Below, one piece after another: positions 7,829-15,130 of a DNA stretch of 31,978 bases. The DNA lies in assembly GCA_036260075.1 (NCBI GenBank), contig DATAAM010000113.1, positions 1-31,978 of the forward strand, read 5' to 3'. Position numbers and translations under genes: made by a program. Positions within the stretch are counted from its first letter, which is position 1; every line of letters begins with the position of its first letter. This DNA is from DATAAM01 sp036260075. GTDB taxonomy: Bacteria; Actinomycetota; Acidimicrobiia; Acidimicrobiales; JAHWLA01. The notes below the pieces were generated by a model, which was not told where the DNA came from, ran no database searches, and saw nothing but the letters and a program-made list of their open reading frames with translations.

Positions 7829-8257
7829 TCAGCCGATGAGCTTGGCCTCCAAGCCGATCTCCGCCCCGGCCAGCACCACGGACACGGGGCAGTTCCGCTT
7901 GGCCCCGTCGGCCACCTCCTGGAACGTGGCCTCGTCGATGCCGGGCACCTCGGCCTCCGTCGTGAGGTCGACGCGGGTGATGCGGAAGCCCTCGTCTTTC
8001 TTCTCCAGCGTGACCTTGGCTGTGGTCTGCACGCTGACCGGGCCGTGGCCGGCCCGGCCGAGCGCGCCGCTCAACGCCATGGAGAAGCAGCCTGCGTGGG
8101 CGGCAGCGATGAGCTCTTCGGGGTTGGTGCCCGTGCCCTCTTCGAAGCGGGACGAGAACGAGTACGGGCCCTCGTAGGCCCCGCCTGCCAACCGCATGGA
8201 GCCGCTCCCTGCCTGGAGCGATCCCTCCCAGCGCGCGTCTGCGGAACGAACCGGCAT
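7829..8257 (-). CDS. OsmC-family peroxiredoxin
   Basis: OsmC/Ohr proteins are cytosolic thiol peroxidases that reduce organic hydroperoxides. The 142-residue length fits the family. The two catalytic cysteines are C57 in AHAGCFSMAL and C123 in RNCPVSVVL, and E48 in the NPEELI block is the conserved glutamate. The YSFSSRFEEG region and spacing look more like the OsmC branch than Ohr, but the subfamily is not certain. AAGGAGA ends 5 nt before ATG 8257, a strong ribosome binding site. A TAAGGT hexamer further upstream would give its own promoter, although it follows the subtilase gene closely. Confidence 0.9.
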   Translation of the reverse strand: MPVRSADARWEGSLQAGSGSMRLAGGAYEGPYSFSSRFEEGTGTNPEELIAAAHAGCFSMALSGALGRAGHGPVSVQTTAKVTLEKKDEGFRITRVDLTTEAEVPGIDEATFQEVADGAKRNCPVSVVLAGAEIGLEAKLIG

Positions 8258-8287
8258 GGTGTCTCCTTGGATCGTCGTCGGGCGCGG

Positions 8288-8293
8288 ACCTTA
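8288..8293 (-). promoter_or_regulatory. putative -10 (TAAGGT) of the OsmC gene, overlapping a stop codon
   Basis: Read leftwards, TAAGGT begins with the TAA stop of the upstream subtilase gene. Transcription would start near 8281, leaving a leader of about 24 nt that includes the AAGGAGA ribosome binding site. Confidence 0.4.
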
Positions 8294-9682
8294 GACGCGG
8301 TGCCGCCGCAGGCGGGCGGCCGCGCCGCCGGCGCCCGCCAGGGCGGCGAGGGCGAGGACGGCGATGGGCCACACGGTGCCGGTGTCGTTGCCGCCGCCTC
8401 CGGAGGCCCCTCCGCCCTCGCTCTCCTTCTGGGCGGCGGCGACCTCGTCGGCGTCGACCCCGTCCTCGTCCGAGGGAGCGACCGACGCCGTGCCCGCATC
8501 ACCCCCGCCCGCCGTGGACGAGGTCGTCGGGGCGCCCGCCTGGCCTTTGGCCGACGTGGGCGAGCTGTTCTGGTTCCGCGCCGAACCGCGGGCGCTCGTG
8601 GTGGTCGTCGTGGCCGACGCCCCGCCGCCGGCACCCGTGCTACCTCCACCGCCCCCGCCGCCCGAGCCCGAGGTGCCGCCCGCGGGCTGCAGGCCCGCCA
8701 CCGCCTTGGCGACATCCAGGCGCCCGTGGCCGTAGGTGTCGTCGGGCCCGGCCGCTCCCAAGTCCTTGGCCGTGGCTGTGAGGCGAGCGGCCGCCTGCTC
8801 GGCGGAGAGCCCCAACCCGCGCAGGATGGCCGCCGCGCCTGCCACGTGAGGGGCTGCCATCGACGTGCCCGCCGCCCACGCGTACTGGTCGTTGCGGCCC
8901 GCCGACGTCCAGAACGTGGAGAGGATGTCGTCCTCGTTCGGTTGGCCACCGGCTCCACCGGGAGCGGCCATGCCCCACTTGGGTGTGCCGTTGAGCAGCG
9001 CGCCGACGTCGCTCGCGTACGACGCCTTGGTGTCGGCCTGCGTGGTGGCCGTGACGATGAGCGCGTTCGTGTCCGTCGTGAAGCCCGACGAGCGCAGCGC
9101 GTCGTTCCCGGCGGCCACGACGCAGATGGCGCCCTTCCTGAAGGCGTACTCCACGGAGTCGGCAAACGTGGGGCTCATCAGAGGGAGTCCTTGGAGGTCC
9201 TCGCCCAGCGAGAGGTTGATGACTTGCGCCCCGTTGTCCGCCGCCCACCGGATGCCCGCCTCCACGTCCTCGCCCGAACCGCGGCCGCCGGGGCCGTGGA
9301 GGACGCGCACGGGCATGATGCGCACGTCGGGAGCCACGCCGAACACGCCCACTCGATTGTTGGCGATGGCGGCGGCGATGCCCGCGACGTGGGTGCCGTG
9401 GCCGTTGTCGTCCTGGGGCGCCGTGCCGTCTGTCACGAAGTTCTGCCCGGGCACCAGCTTGCCCGCCAGGTCCTCGTGCGTCAGGTGCACCCCAGTGTCG
9501 ACGATGGCGATCGTGACGCCCTTGCCGGTCCCCGTCGACCACGCGGCCTCGGCGCCGACCGTGCGCATGTTCCAGAGCTGGGCTGCCCCGCCGTCGTTCG
9601 CCGCATGCACCGGCAACCCGACGGCCACCAGGCCGACAGCCATGACTGCAACGACACGGGTCCACGGACGCACTGGCCCCAT
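8291..9682 (-). CDS. secreted, membrane-anchored S8 subtilisin-like serine protease
   Basis: A 463-residue protease with a signal peptide (about 1-27, ending PVHA), almost no propeptide, then a subtilase domain with the full triad: D62 in IVDTGVHLTHED, H95 in NGHGTHVAG and S274 in GTSMAAPHVAG, plus oxyanion N193. After about residue 345 a Gly/Ser/Thr-rich linker of about 90 residues leads to a C-terminal hydrophobic helix (TVWPIAVLALAALAGAGG) and a basic end, so it is probably tethered to the outer membrane face. This layout recalls mycosins of type VII secretion, but no ESX gene is in the window, so the substrate is unknown. It lies 33 bp downstream of lexA on the same strand. Confidence 0.9.
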   Translation of the reverse strand: MGPVRPWTRVVAVMAVGLVAVGLPVHAANDGGAAQLWNMRTVGAEAAWSTGTGKGVTIAIVDTGVHLTHEDLAGKLVPGQNFVTDGTAPQDDNGHGTHVAGIAAAIANNRVGVFGVAPDVRIMPVRVLHGPGGRGSGEDVEAGIRWAADNGAQVINLSLGEDLQGLPLMSPTFADSVEYAFRKGAICVVAAGNDALRSSGFTTDTNALIVTATTQADTKASYASDVGALLNGTPKWGMAAPGGAGGQPNEDDILSTFWTSAGRNDQYAWAAGTSMAAPHVAGAAAILRGLGLSAEQAAARLTATAKDLGAAGPDDTYGHGRLDVAKAVAGLQPAGGTSGSGGGGGGGSTGAGGGASATTTTTSARGSARNQNSSPTSAKGQAGAPTTSSTAGGGDAGTASVAPSDEDGVDADEVAAAQKESEGGGASGGGGNDTGTVWPIAVLALAALAGAGGAAARLRRHRV

Positions 9683-9715
9683 TGTCGCTGAGAACGGGGC
9701 CGGCGTGAACGGCAG

Positions 9716-10348
9716 TTAGACGCGGCGGAGCACCGTGACGACCTTGCCGAAGACGGTCACCTCCCGCGGATCGAACTCCATGGGTGCCAGGCGCTCGTTG
9801 GCGGGCAGCAGCACCACCTTGCCGCCCTTGCGCGAGAAGGTCTTGACGGTGGCTTCCCCGCCCGGGATGCCCGCCACGACGATGTCGCCCTTGCGGACGT
9901 CGTTCTCCTGCCGTGCCACGACGTAGTCGCCGTCGAGGATTGCAGCGTCGACCATGGAGTCGCCTCGCACGCGGAGCATGAACAGCTGGCCGTCCCCGGT
10001 GAAGTCCGCCGGGAGCGGGAGCAGCTCCTCGACGTTCTCCTCGGCCAGCACATCGGTGCCCGCCGCCACGTCGCCGACCAGGGGCACATGCTGCACGGGC
10101 CGCTTCTCGACGACTGCGCCCGACGTGGGGTCGTACCGGACCTCGATGGCACGGGGCTTGGTGGGGTCGCGCCGGAGGTAGCCCTGGCGTTGCAGGGTCG
10201 CCAGGTGGGCGTGCACGGTGGACGACGAGGTCAGGCCGACGGCTTCGCCGATCTCGCGCACGGACGGCGGGAAGCCGCGCTCGCGGAGATGCTCGGCGAT
10301 GAACTCGAGGATCTCGCGCCGCTTGCCGGTCAGCGCTTCGGCCATCAC
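9716..10348 (-). CDS. lexA: LexA repressor, SOS regulator
   Basis: LexA represses DNA-damage genes and cleaves itself when RecA filaments form. The 210-residue protein has an N-terminal winged helix (FPPSVREIGEAVGLTSSSTV about residues 27-45), the cleavage site A96-G97 in GDVAAGTD, and the serine-lysine dyad S131 (RGDSMVD) and K169 (ATVKTF). The start is ATG 10348 or 10345. The preceding 150 bases hold three palindromes that fit the actinobacterial LexA operator, implying autoregulation. The divergent gene is a LysM protein and nrdR follows it, the same order as lexA, Rv2719c and nrdR in Mycobacterium tuberculosis. Confidence 0.97.
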   Translation of the reverse strand: MMAEALTGKRREILEFIAEHLRERGFPPSVREIGEAVGLTSSSTVHAHLATLQRQGYLRRDPTKPRAIEVRYDPTSGAVVEKRPVQHVPLVGDVAAGTDVLAEENVEELLPLPADFTGDGQLFMLRVRGDSMVDAAILDGDYVVARQENDVRKGDIVVAGIPGGEATVKTFSRKGGKVVLLPANERLAPMEFDPREVTVFGKVVTVLRRV

Positions 10349-10373
10349 TCACCCCTCTCGTGTCGAACCTTGC

Positions 10374-10389
10374 CCAAACGTGCGTTCGT
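10374..10389. promoter_or_regulatory. LexA operator (SOS box) 1
   Basis: CCAAACGTGCGTTCGT fits TCGAAC-N4-GTTCGA with an intact right half and a degenerate left half. It lies 26 bp upstream of the lexA start and is probably the lexA autoregulatory site. Confidence 0.65.
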
Positions 10390-10420
10390 TGCAGGACCGT
10401 AGCAGGGCGCGTCGGGCATG

Positions 10421-10436
10421 GCAAACATCTGTTCGA
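10421..10436. promoter_or_regulatory. LexA operator (SOS box) 2
   Basis: GCAAACATCTGTTCGA has a perfect right half GTTCGA and AAAC on the left, with the normal 4-base spacer. It lies in the middle of the divergent intergenic region. Confidence 0.65.
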
Positions 10437-10480
10437 TTTCTTCTTGACGCGGCGGGCTTGGCCGTGGTGAAGTGCTGAGG

Positions 10481-10496
10481 CCGAACATGCGTTCGT
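10481..10496. promoter_or_regulatory. LexA operator (SOS box) 3
   Basis: CCGAACATGCGTTCGT contains the perfect 14-base palindrome CGAACATGCGTTCG. It is the most symmetrical of the three boxes and the closest to the rightward LysM gene. Confidence 0.75.
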
Positions 10497-10569
10497 CTGG
10501 CACGGAGGGTGACTGTCTCACCCCCTCGTCATCATTCGAAGCATGACCCACCGACGCAGGAGAGAACCG

Positions 10570-10956
10570 ATGGTCGCAGTCGCAGTGGCCCGCAGGCCGG
10601 CCGGAACGTTCTCGGCGCGCACCGTCCGTGCTCCACGGCCGCGGACGGGCCGTGCGCCCAGTGCCGAGGTGGTCTACCGGCGGCGTCGGCTCGTCGCTGC
10701 CGTCCTCACCCTGAGCGTGCTCCTCGGGGGAAGGGCGGTGGCCGACCTCGCGGGCAGCGGCCCTCTCGTCGCTGCCGAGCCGACGCCGCCGGTGCTCATC
10801 GGCGAGCGAGTCCACATCGTGCAACCCGGCGACACGCTGTGGACCATCGCTCGCTCCCTCCAGCCCTCCGGCGACGTCCGGCGGCTGGTCGACGCCCTCG
10901 CAGCTCGGCGCCAAGGAGCTGCCCTGCACGTCGGCGAGCGAATCGCGCTTCCGTAG
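10570..10956 (+). CDS. SOS-linked membrane LysM protein (YneA/ChiZ-like position)
   Basis: A 128-residue protein with a basic N-terminus (about 1-40), one hydrophobic segment (about 42-58), a short Ala/Pro linker and a C-terminal LysM domain (VHIVQPGDTLWTIARSL, then LHVGERIALP). LysM binds peptidoglycan, so the domain should face the wall. AGGAGAG at 10558-10564 lies 5 nt before ATG 10570; an ATG at 10543 has no such site. Genes of this design divergent from lexA, such as yneA of Bacillus and Rv2719c of M. tuberculosis, are SOS-induced and delay cell division. Here the nearest LexA box is 73 bp upstream. The function is inferred from position and domain, not from sequence identity. Confidence 0.85.
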   Translation: MVAVAVARRPAGTFSARTVRAPRPRTGRAPSAEVVYRRRRLVAAVLTLSVLLGGRAVADLAGSGPLVAAEPTPPVLIGERVHIVQPGDTLWTIARSLQPSGDVRRLVDALAARRQGAALHVGERIALP

Positions 10957-11157
10957 CGCCCGGGTCGGCCGGGCATGAGCACGAGACGAGCGCGAAGCGC
11001 ACCATCGCGGTTTTCCGTTGGGGAGGAACCGATGCCACATCTCGACGAAGAAGTGCGAGCGGGGCGAGCAGCCGGGGCGGGAGAGGCGGCGGTCGTCGTG
11101 ACGCCGATCCGCACAGCCTGCACCGGTGGGATGCCCGCCTTCCCATCGCGGGGGTGT

Positions 11158-11178
11158 GAGCCCGTCCCCGGTGGGCTC
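11158..11178 (+). terminator. weak hairpin without U-tract
   Basis: GAGCCC (11158-11163) and GGGCTC (11173-11178) form a perfect 6-bp stem with a 9-base loop between the LysM gene and nrdR. No T-run follows, so termination is doubtful. Confidence 0.3.
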
Positions 11179-11209
11179 TCGCCTGGGGAGTGCCGCCGAG
11201 CGAGGCGAG

Positions 11210-11215
11210 TAGCGT
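11210..11215 (+). promoter_or_regulatory. leaderless -10 element of nrdR (TAGCGT)
   Basis: TAGCGT lies 7 nt before GTG 11223, with no Shine-Dalgarno sequence between. This spacing predicts transcription from the start codon itself. Confidence 0.65.
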
Positions 11216-11222
11216 CGCGGAC

Positions 11223-11693
11223 GTGCGGTGCCCGTCGTGCTCGAGCCTCGACGACAAGGTCGTGGATTCCCGTCTCGCCGACGACGGGGCCGCCATCCGA
11301 CGTCGCCGCGAGTGCCTGGAGTGCGGCAGGCGGTACACGACCTTCGAGCGCGTCGAGGAGTTGCCGCTCGTGGTGGTCAAGCGCTCGGGCCACCGCACGC
11401 CGTTCGAGCGCCCCAAGATCGTGGCCGGACTGCGGGCGGCCACCAAGAACCGGCCGGTCACGGCGGACCAGCTCGAGGCACTGGCCGCCGAGGTCGAGGA
11501 GGCCCTGCGCCTCGAAGGCCCCGAGATCACCAGCCAGCAGATCGGCGTCGCCGTCCTCGAGCGGCTGCGCTCCTTGGACGAAGTCGCCTACCTCCGCTTC
11601 GCCAGCGTCTACAAGGGGTTCGAGGACGCGGGCGACTTCGAGCGTGAGGTCGGCCTCCTCACCAAATCGACCGAGCCGAAGCAGCCGAGCTGA
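11223..11693 (+). CDS. nrdR: transcriptional repressor NrdR
   Basis: NrdR represses ribonucleotide reductase operons in response to the ATP/dATP ratio. The 156-residue protein shows the N-terminal zinc ribbon C3, C6, C31 and C34, with VVDSR and RRRRECLECGRRYTTFER between and after, followed by the ATP-cone domain (about 47-135, VVKRSGHRTPFERPKI onwards). GTG 11223 gives the exact family N-terminus with cysteine at residue 3. No nrd gene is adjacent, so its targets lie elsewhere. It is probably transcribed on its own from the leaderless promoter just upstream. Confidence 0.97.
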   Translation: MRCPSCSSLDDKVVDSRLADDGAAIRRRRECLECGRRYTTFERVEELPLVVVKRSGHRTPFERPKIVAGLRAATKNRPVTADQLEALAAEVEEALRLEGPEITSQQIGVAVLERLRSLDEVAYLRFASVYKGFEDAGDFEREVGLLTKSTEPKQPS

Positions 11694-11702
11694 ACCCCGT
11701 CG

Positions 11703-12731
11703 TCAGCCCGGGGCGACGACCTCGGCCGTCACGGGGGCGACCCCGCCGACGCCGAGGGCCACGGCGGCTGCATGGCTGAGGTCGAGCACTCGCCCCTCCA
11801 CGTAGGGGCCTCGGTCGTTCACGAGCAGCAGGACTCGCGCCGCCCCCCTGCTGACGACGAGGAAGGTGCCCAGCGGCAGCTCCTTGCTCGCCACCGTGAA
11901 CGCCTCCTGGTCGTAGATGGCGCCGCTCGCCGTGGGGCGGCCGTCGAAGCCGGGCCCGTACCAGGAGGCCAGTCCTTCGACCCGCTGTCCGGTCGCCCGC
12001 AAGCCGGGAGGGAGGCCGTCGCCCGGCGGCAGTGGGCCGAAGGGCCATCGCTGCATCAGTTCGAGCTGTCGCTGCGTCGCCTTGTGGTGACGAGGAAGGA
12101 GGGCATTGGGATCGAGCGGGTTCGGCACATAGGCGCCGTTGCCGGCGTCGGCGCGGGCGCGGCCGCGGGCTGCCGCCAGCTCGGCGAGCTGGGCCGCCTG
12201 GGCCCGGGCGCGGGCTTCGTCGGCCCGGCGGAGCTCCTCGGCCCGGCGGGCGTCGTCGGCCGCGATCGTCGCCTCCAGCCGAGCGCGGACGCGGGCCAGC
12301 TCGGCGGCGATCCGGCGGTGGTCGGTGCGGGCGGTCTCCGCTTGCTCACGCTCGCGGCCAGCCTCGGCGGCGACGGACCGCAGGTCGGCGATCAGCTGCT
12401 GCTCCTTGGCGGCGGCCACGTCGAGGTACGCCGCGGGCGCGGCCATGGCCGTCTCGGCCACATGGCCGCCTTGCATGTACGCGTACACGGCACGCGCCCG
12501 GAGGCGCGTGCGTGCTCGGTCGAGGGCGTGGTCCACTGCCTGCCCGCGGAGCTGGGCCGCCACCACGTCGGCCTCGGCGTTCTCGAGCCGGTCGGTGAGC
12601 TCGGCGATGCGGAGCAGGAGCTCGGCTCGCTGGGCGCGCGCCGTGCGCGCGTCGTCGGCCCGCGCCGTTGCGGCGGGCGTGGCGGCGACCAGGAGCGCGG
12701 CCGCGACGATGCCGGCGATGGCTCGTCCCAT
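11703..12731 (-). CDS. RlpA-like double-psi beta-barrel protein with coiled-coil N-terminus, secreted
   Basis: A 342-residue exported protein. A signal peptide (about 1-25, ending ATARA) is followed by a long Ala/Arg/Glu-rich coiled coil (about 27-200), a linker, and from about residue 253 an RlpA domain: GLASWYGPGFDGRPTASG, LPLGTFLVV, VNDRGPY with D306, and GRVLDLSHAAA. RlpA proteins bind or cleave glycan strands at the septum; the coiled coil resembles that of PcsB/CwlO-type hydrolases, which can be regulated by FtsEX. Lytic activity is plausible because the motif residues are kept, but it is not proven. It ends 9 bp from nrdR (convergent) and is divergent from the phosphofructokinase gene. 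Confidence 0.85.
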   Translation of the reverse strand: MGRAIAGIVAAALLVAATPAATARADDARTARAQRAELLLRIAELTDRLENAEADVVAAQLRGQAVDHALDRARTRLRARAVYAYMQGGHVAETAMAAPAAYLDVAAAKEQQLIADLRSVAAEAGREREQAETARTDHRRIAAELARVRARLEATIAADDARRAEELRRADEARARAQAAQLAELAAARGRARADAGNGAYVPNPLDPNALLPRHHKATQRQLELMQRWPFGPLPPGDGLPPGLRATGQRVEGLASWYGPGFDGRPTASGAIYDQEAFTVASKELPLGTFLVVSRGAARVLLLVNDRGPYVEGRVLDLSHAAAVALGVGGVAPVTAEVVAPG

Positions 12732-12806
12732 CGCTAACGTCGTCGGGCGCGGGCGCGCCCCGCTTGAGCGGTTTCGACCGAACCGCGGACGACACGGAGG
12801 TGCTCG

Positions 12807-13838
12807 ATGCGAGTGGGACTGCTGACCGGGGGCGGCGACTGCCCCGGGCTGAACGCCGTCATCCGCGCGGTCGTGCGCAAGGGCGAGCGGGAGTACGGCG
12901 ACCAGGTCGTCGGGTTCACCGACGGATGGCGGGGCGTGGTCGAGAACAGCACAGTCCCCCTCGACGTCGAGCGCTGCCGGGGCATCCTGCCCCGCGGGGG
13001 CACGATCCTCGGCTCGTCGCGCACCAACCCGTACAAGGTCGACGACGGCGTCGAGCGGGCCAAGCAGTCGTTCTCGGCCAACGGGCTCGACGCGCTCATC
13101 GCCATCGGCGGCGAGGACACCCTGGGCGTGGCCAACAGGCTGCACGGGGAGGGTGTGCCCGTGGTGGGCGTGCCGAAGACCATCGACAACGACCTGTCGG
13201 CCACCGAGCTCACCTTCGGCTTCGACACGGCGGTGCAGATCTGCGTCGATGCCATCGACCGGCTGCACACGACCGCCGAGTCGCACGACCGGGTGATGGT
13301 GCTCGAGGTCATGGGCCGCCACGCGGGCTGGATCGCCACGTACGCGGGCATCGCGGGCGGGGCCGCCGAGATCCTCATCCCCGAGGAGGAGTTCGACATC
13401 GCCGAGGTGGCCGAGCGGGTGAAGCGCCGGCACGAGCGAGGCCGCTACGCCACGATCATCGTCGTGGCCGAGGGAGCCAAGCCCAAGGAGGGGACGATGG
13501 CGCTCGTCTCGGGCGAGGTCGACCAGTTCGGCCACGTTCGCCTCGGCGGCATCGGCACCACAGTGGCGGAGCAGCTGGAGAAGCTGACGGGCTTCGAGAC
13601 GCGCGCCATGGTCCTGGGCCACATCCAGCGCGGGGGCACGCCCACGGCGTTCGACCGCGTACTCGCCACCCGCTTCGGGATCGCGGCGATCGAGGCCGTG
13701 CACGACGGCGCCTTCGGCTCGATGGTGGCGCTTCGCTGCGGCGAGATCGTGCGGGTGCCGTTGGGCGAGGCGGTCACCGAGCTCAAGACCGTCGACCCCG
13801 AGCTGTTCCGCCACGTGGCCGTGCCGTTCTTCGGCTAG
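12807..13838 (+). CDS. 6-phosphofructokinase, with PPi-type active-site residues
   Basis: This 343-residue group III PFK phosphorylates fructose 6-phosphate in glycolysis. Catalytic D127 sits in PKTIDND, and MGRHAGWIA and GHIQRGGTPTAFDR are the sugar-phosphate and effector-side motifs. Numbering matches E. coli PfkA directly: residues 103-105 are E-D-T and residue 124 is K. ATP-dependent enzymes have glycine at 104 and 124, while PPi-dependent ones have Asp104 and Lys124, so PPi is the likelier phosphoryl donor and the reaction may be reversible. GGAGGT lies just before ATG 12807. It is divergent from the RlpA-like gene, 75 bp away. Confidence 0.93.
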   Translation: MRVGLLTGGGDCPGLNAVIRAVVRKGEREYGDQVVGFTDGWRGVVENSTVPLDVERCRGILPRGGTILGSSRTNPYKVDDGVERAKQSFSANGLDALIAIGGEDTLGVANRLHGEGVPVVGVPKTIDNDLSATELTFGFDTAVQICVDAIDRLHTTAESHDRVMVLEVMGRHAGWIATYAGIAGGAAEILIPEEEFDIAEVAERVKRRHERGRYATIIVVAEGAKPKEGTMALVSGEVDQFGHVRLGGIGTTVAEQLEKLTGFETRAMVLGHIQRGGTPTAFDRVLATRFGIAAIEAVHDGAFGSMVALRCGEIVRVPLGEAVTELKTVDPELFRHVAVPFFG

Positions 13839-13867
13839 CTAGCGACCGGCGGCGAGCCGGGCGACGC

Positions 13868-14341
13868 TCAGCGACCGCCGTAGCGCGCCACCTCGGCGTC
13901 GAGGTCGAGCGGCAGGATGGGGGCGCTGTCGGCGTACGCGCCCCACTCCTCGGCCGGCACCTGCCACATGATCTCGAACTCGTTGCCGTCGGGGTCGCGG
14001 CCGTAGAGCGACTTGGTGGCGCCGTGGTCGCTCTGGCCCCCGAGCGCCCCGGCGTCGGCGAGCTGTCGTCGCAGGGCGACGAGGTCCTCCACCCGCTCGA
14101 CCTCCCAGGCCAGGTGGTAGAGGCCCACCGAGCCGGGCGGTGGCGACGGCGCCGCCTCGCCCACCGTGAACAGGCCGAGGTCGTGGTGGCGCCCGGAGCC
14201 CGGGGCCCGCATGAAGACCGCCCGGCCCTCTGCTTCCCGTGCCACCGGCTCCATGCCGAGCACGTCGCGGTAGAACGCGACCGAGCGCTCCACGTCGCGC
14301 ACGAACAGCACCGCATGATTCAACCGCCGGACGGGCACCAT
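13868..14341 (-). CDS. VOC (glyoxalase/extradiol dioxygenase) family protein
   Basis: A 157-residue vicinal-oxygen-chelate protein with two beta-alpha-beta-beta-beta modules. Candidate metal ligands are the histidine in RLNHAVLFV near the N-terminus, the histidine in LYHLAWEV and the glutamate in GNEFEIMW; DPDGNEFE is a typical C-terminal signature. Substrate and reaction (isomerase, dioxygenase or resistance protein) cannot be read from the sequence. ATG 14341 follows a TAGCGT hexamer by 10 nt, so the leader would be only a few bases. It is convergent with the phosphofructokinase gene and divergent from the SDR gene. Confidence 0.85.
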   Translation of the reverse strand: MVPVRRLNHAVLFVRDVERSVAFYRDVLGMEPVAREAEGRAVFMRAPGSGRHHDLGLFTVGEAAPSPPPGSVGLYHLAWEVERVEDLVALRRQLADAGALGGQSDHGATKSLYGRDPDGNEFEIMWQVPAEEWGAYADSAPILPLDLDAEVARYGGR

Positions 14342-14351
14342 GCAGTGACCA

Positions 14352-14357
14352 ACGCTA
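14352..14357 (-). promoter_or_regulatory. -10 element of the VOC gene (TAGCGT)
   Basis: On the minus strand TAGCGT lies 10 nt before ATG 14341, predicting a leader of about 3-4 nt. No Shine-Dalgarno sequence is present for this gene. Confidence 0.5.
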
Positions 14358-14377
14358 CCCACGGGGAGGGCATTCCA

Positions 14378-15130
14378 ATGGCGACTGCGAGCGAGCCCAG
14401 GACCGTCCTGACCACCGGCGCCAACTCGGGCATCGGGTTGGCCACCGTGCTGGAGCTGGCCCGCCGCGGGTACCGCTCGATCGGCTCCGTGCGCTCCGAC
14501 GACAAGGCCGAGCTCGTGCACAAGGCGGCGGCCGACGCCGGCGTGACCGTGGAGACCGTCCTCCTCGACGTGGCCGACGCCGAGCAGTGCGAGCGGGCCC
14601 TGTCGGGCCTGCGCCTGTACGGACTCGTGAACAACGCCGGCTACGCGGTGGCCGGCGCCATCGAGGACGTGACCGACGAAGAAGCGCGGGCAATCCTCGA
14701 GACGATGGTGGTGGCGCCCATGCGGCTGGCTCGGTTGGCGCTCCCCGCGATGCGCGACGCAGGCGGCGGCCGCATCGTGAACGTCTCGTCGATCGCGGGC
14801 CGCGCCACGGCACCGTTCGTGGGGTGGTACACGGCCGCCAAGCACGCGCTGGAAGCGGCCACCGACGCGCTGCGCATGGAGGTGGCCGGCGACGGCGTCA
14901 AGGTGTCGCTGGTCGAGCCGGGCGGCTTCCGCACCGCCATCTGGGACGACATGGAGCGCGACATCGCCCGCCACGAGGAGAACGGCAGCCGGTTCGTGTC
15001 GGCCTACCGCCGCGCCCTGCGCACGATGCAGTTCGGTCAGACCTTCATGGGCAACCCCGGCACAGTGGCTCACACGATCGCGGCCGGTCGCCGCGGGCGC
15101 GCTACCTCGTCGGCGTCGACGCCCAGCTGA
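14378..15130 (+). CDS. short-chain dehydrogenase/reductase, C-terminus shifted out of frame
   Basis: A classical SDR with NAD(P)-binding TTGANSGIG (about 12-20), NNAG (85-88), catalytic S138 in VNVSSIAG, and Y151/K155 in YTAAK. GGGGAGGG at 14363-14370 lies 7 nt before ATG 14378. The frame ends at 15130 in a low-complexity tail (AAGRRGRATSSAST), whereas the -1 frame from 15091 encodes the expected family C-terminus (ARYLVGVDAQ, stop at 15201). One C missing from the CC at 15091-15092 would restore a protein of about 274 residues. The catalytic core is intact. The substrate is unknown, though the GGFRT and WYTAAKHALEA motifs recall steroid- or retinol-type SDRs. Confidence 0.85.
   Translation: MATASEPRTVLTTGANSGIGLATVLELARRGYRSIGSVRSDDKAELVHKAAADAGVTVETVLLDVADAEQCERALSGLRLYGLVNNAGYAVAGAIEDVTDEEARAILETMVVAPMRLARLALPAMRDAGGGRIVNVSSIAGRATAPFVGWYTAAKHALEAATDALRMEVAGDGVKVSLVEPGGFRTAIWDDMERDIARHEENGSRFVSAYRRALRTMQFGQTFMGNPGTVAHTIAAGRRGRATSSASTPS

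Larger units (their letters stand above)
10957..11222. other. 266-bp intergenic region before nrdR
   Basis: No convincing gene. It holds a strong ribosome binding site-like GGGGAGGAACCGATG (ATG 11032) whose frame does not close before nrdR, a G/C hairpin at 11158-11178, and the nrdR -10 at its end. No NrdR box or cobalamin riboswitch was recognised. Confidence 0.5.

Noticed and set aside
8291..9682. Mycosin (MycP) of a type VII secretion system
   Set aside because: The layout is similar, but there is no Ecc, Esx or PE/PPE gene in the window, so only a subtilase call is justified.
11032..11805. An ATG behind a strong GGGGAGGAACCG ribosome binding site, opening a 257-codon frame
   Set aside because: The frame runs through most of nrdR and beyond in a shadow frame of low-complexity Ser/Arg/Ala. 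No plausible short stop exists before nrdR, so no gene is supported.
12769..12785. CGGTT-N7-AACCG inverted repeat before the phosphofructokinase gene
   Set aside because: Arms are only 5 bp with central mismatches. That is common by chance in GC-rich DNA and does not fit the LexA box.
11703..13814. A 703-codon leftward frame covering the phosphofructokinase locus and the RlpA-like gene
   Set aside because: The upstream two-fifths are the antisense of phosphofructokinase; only the part from ATG 12731 has a signal peptide and domain.
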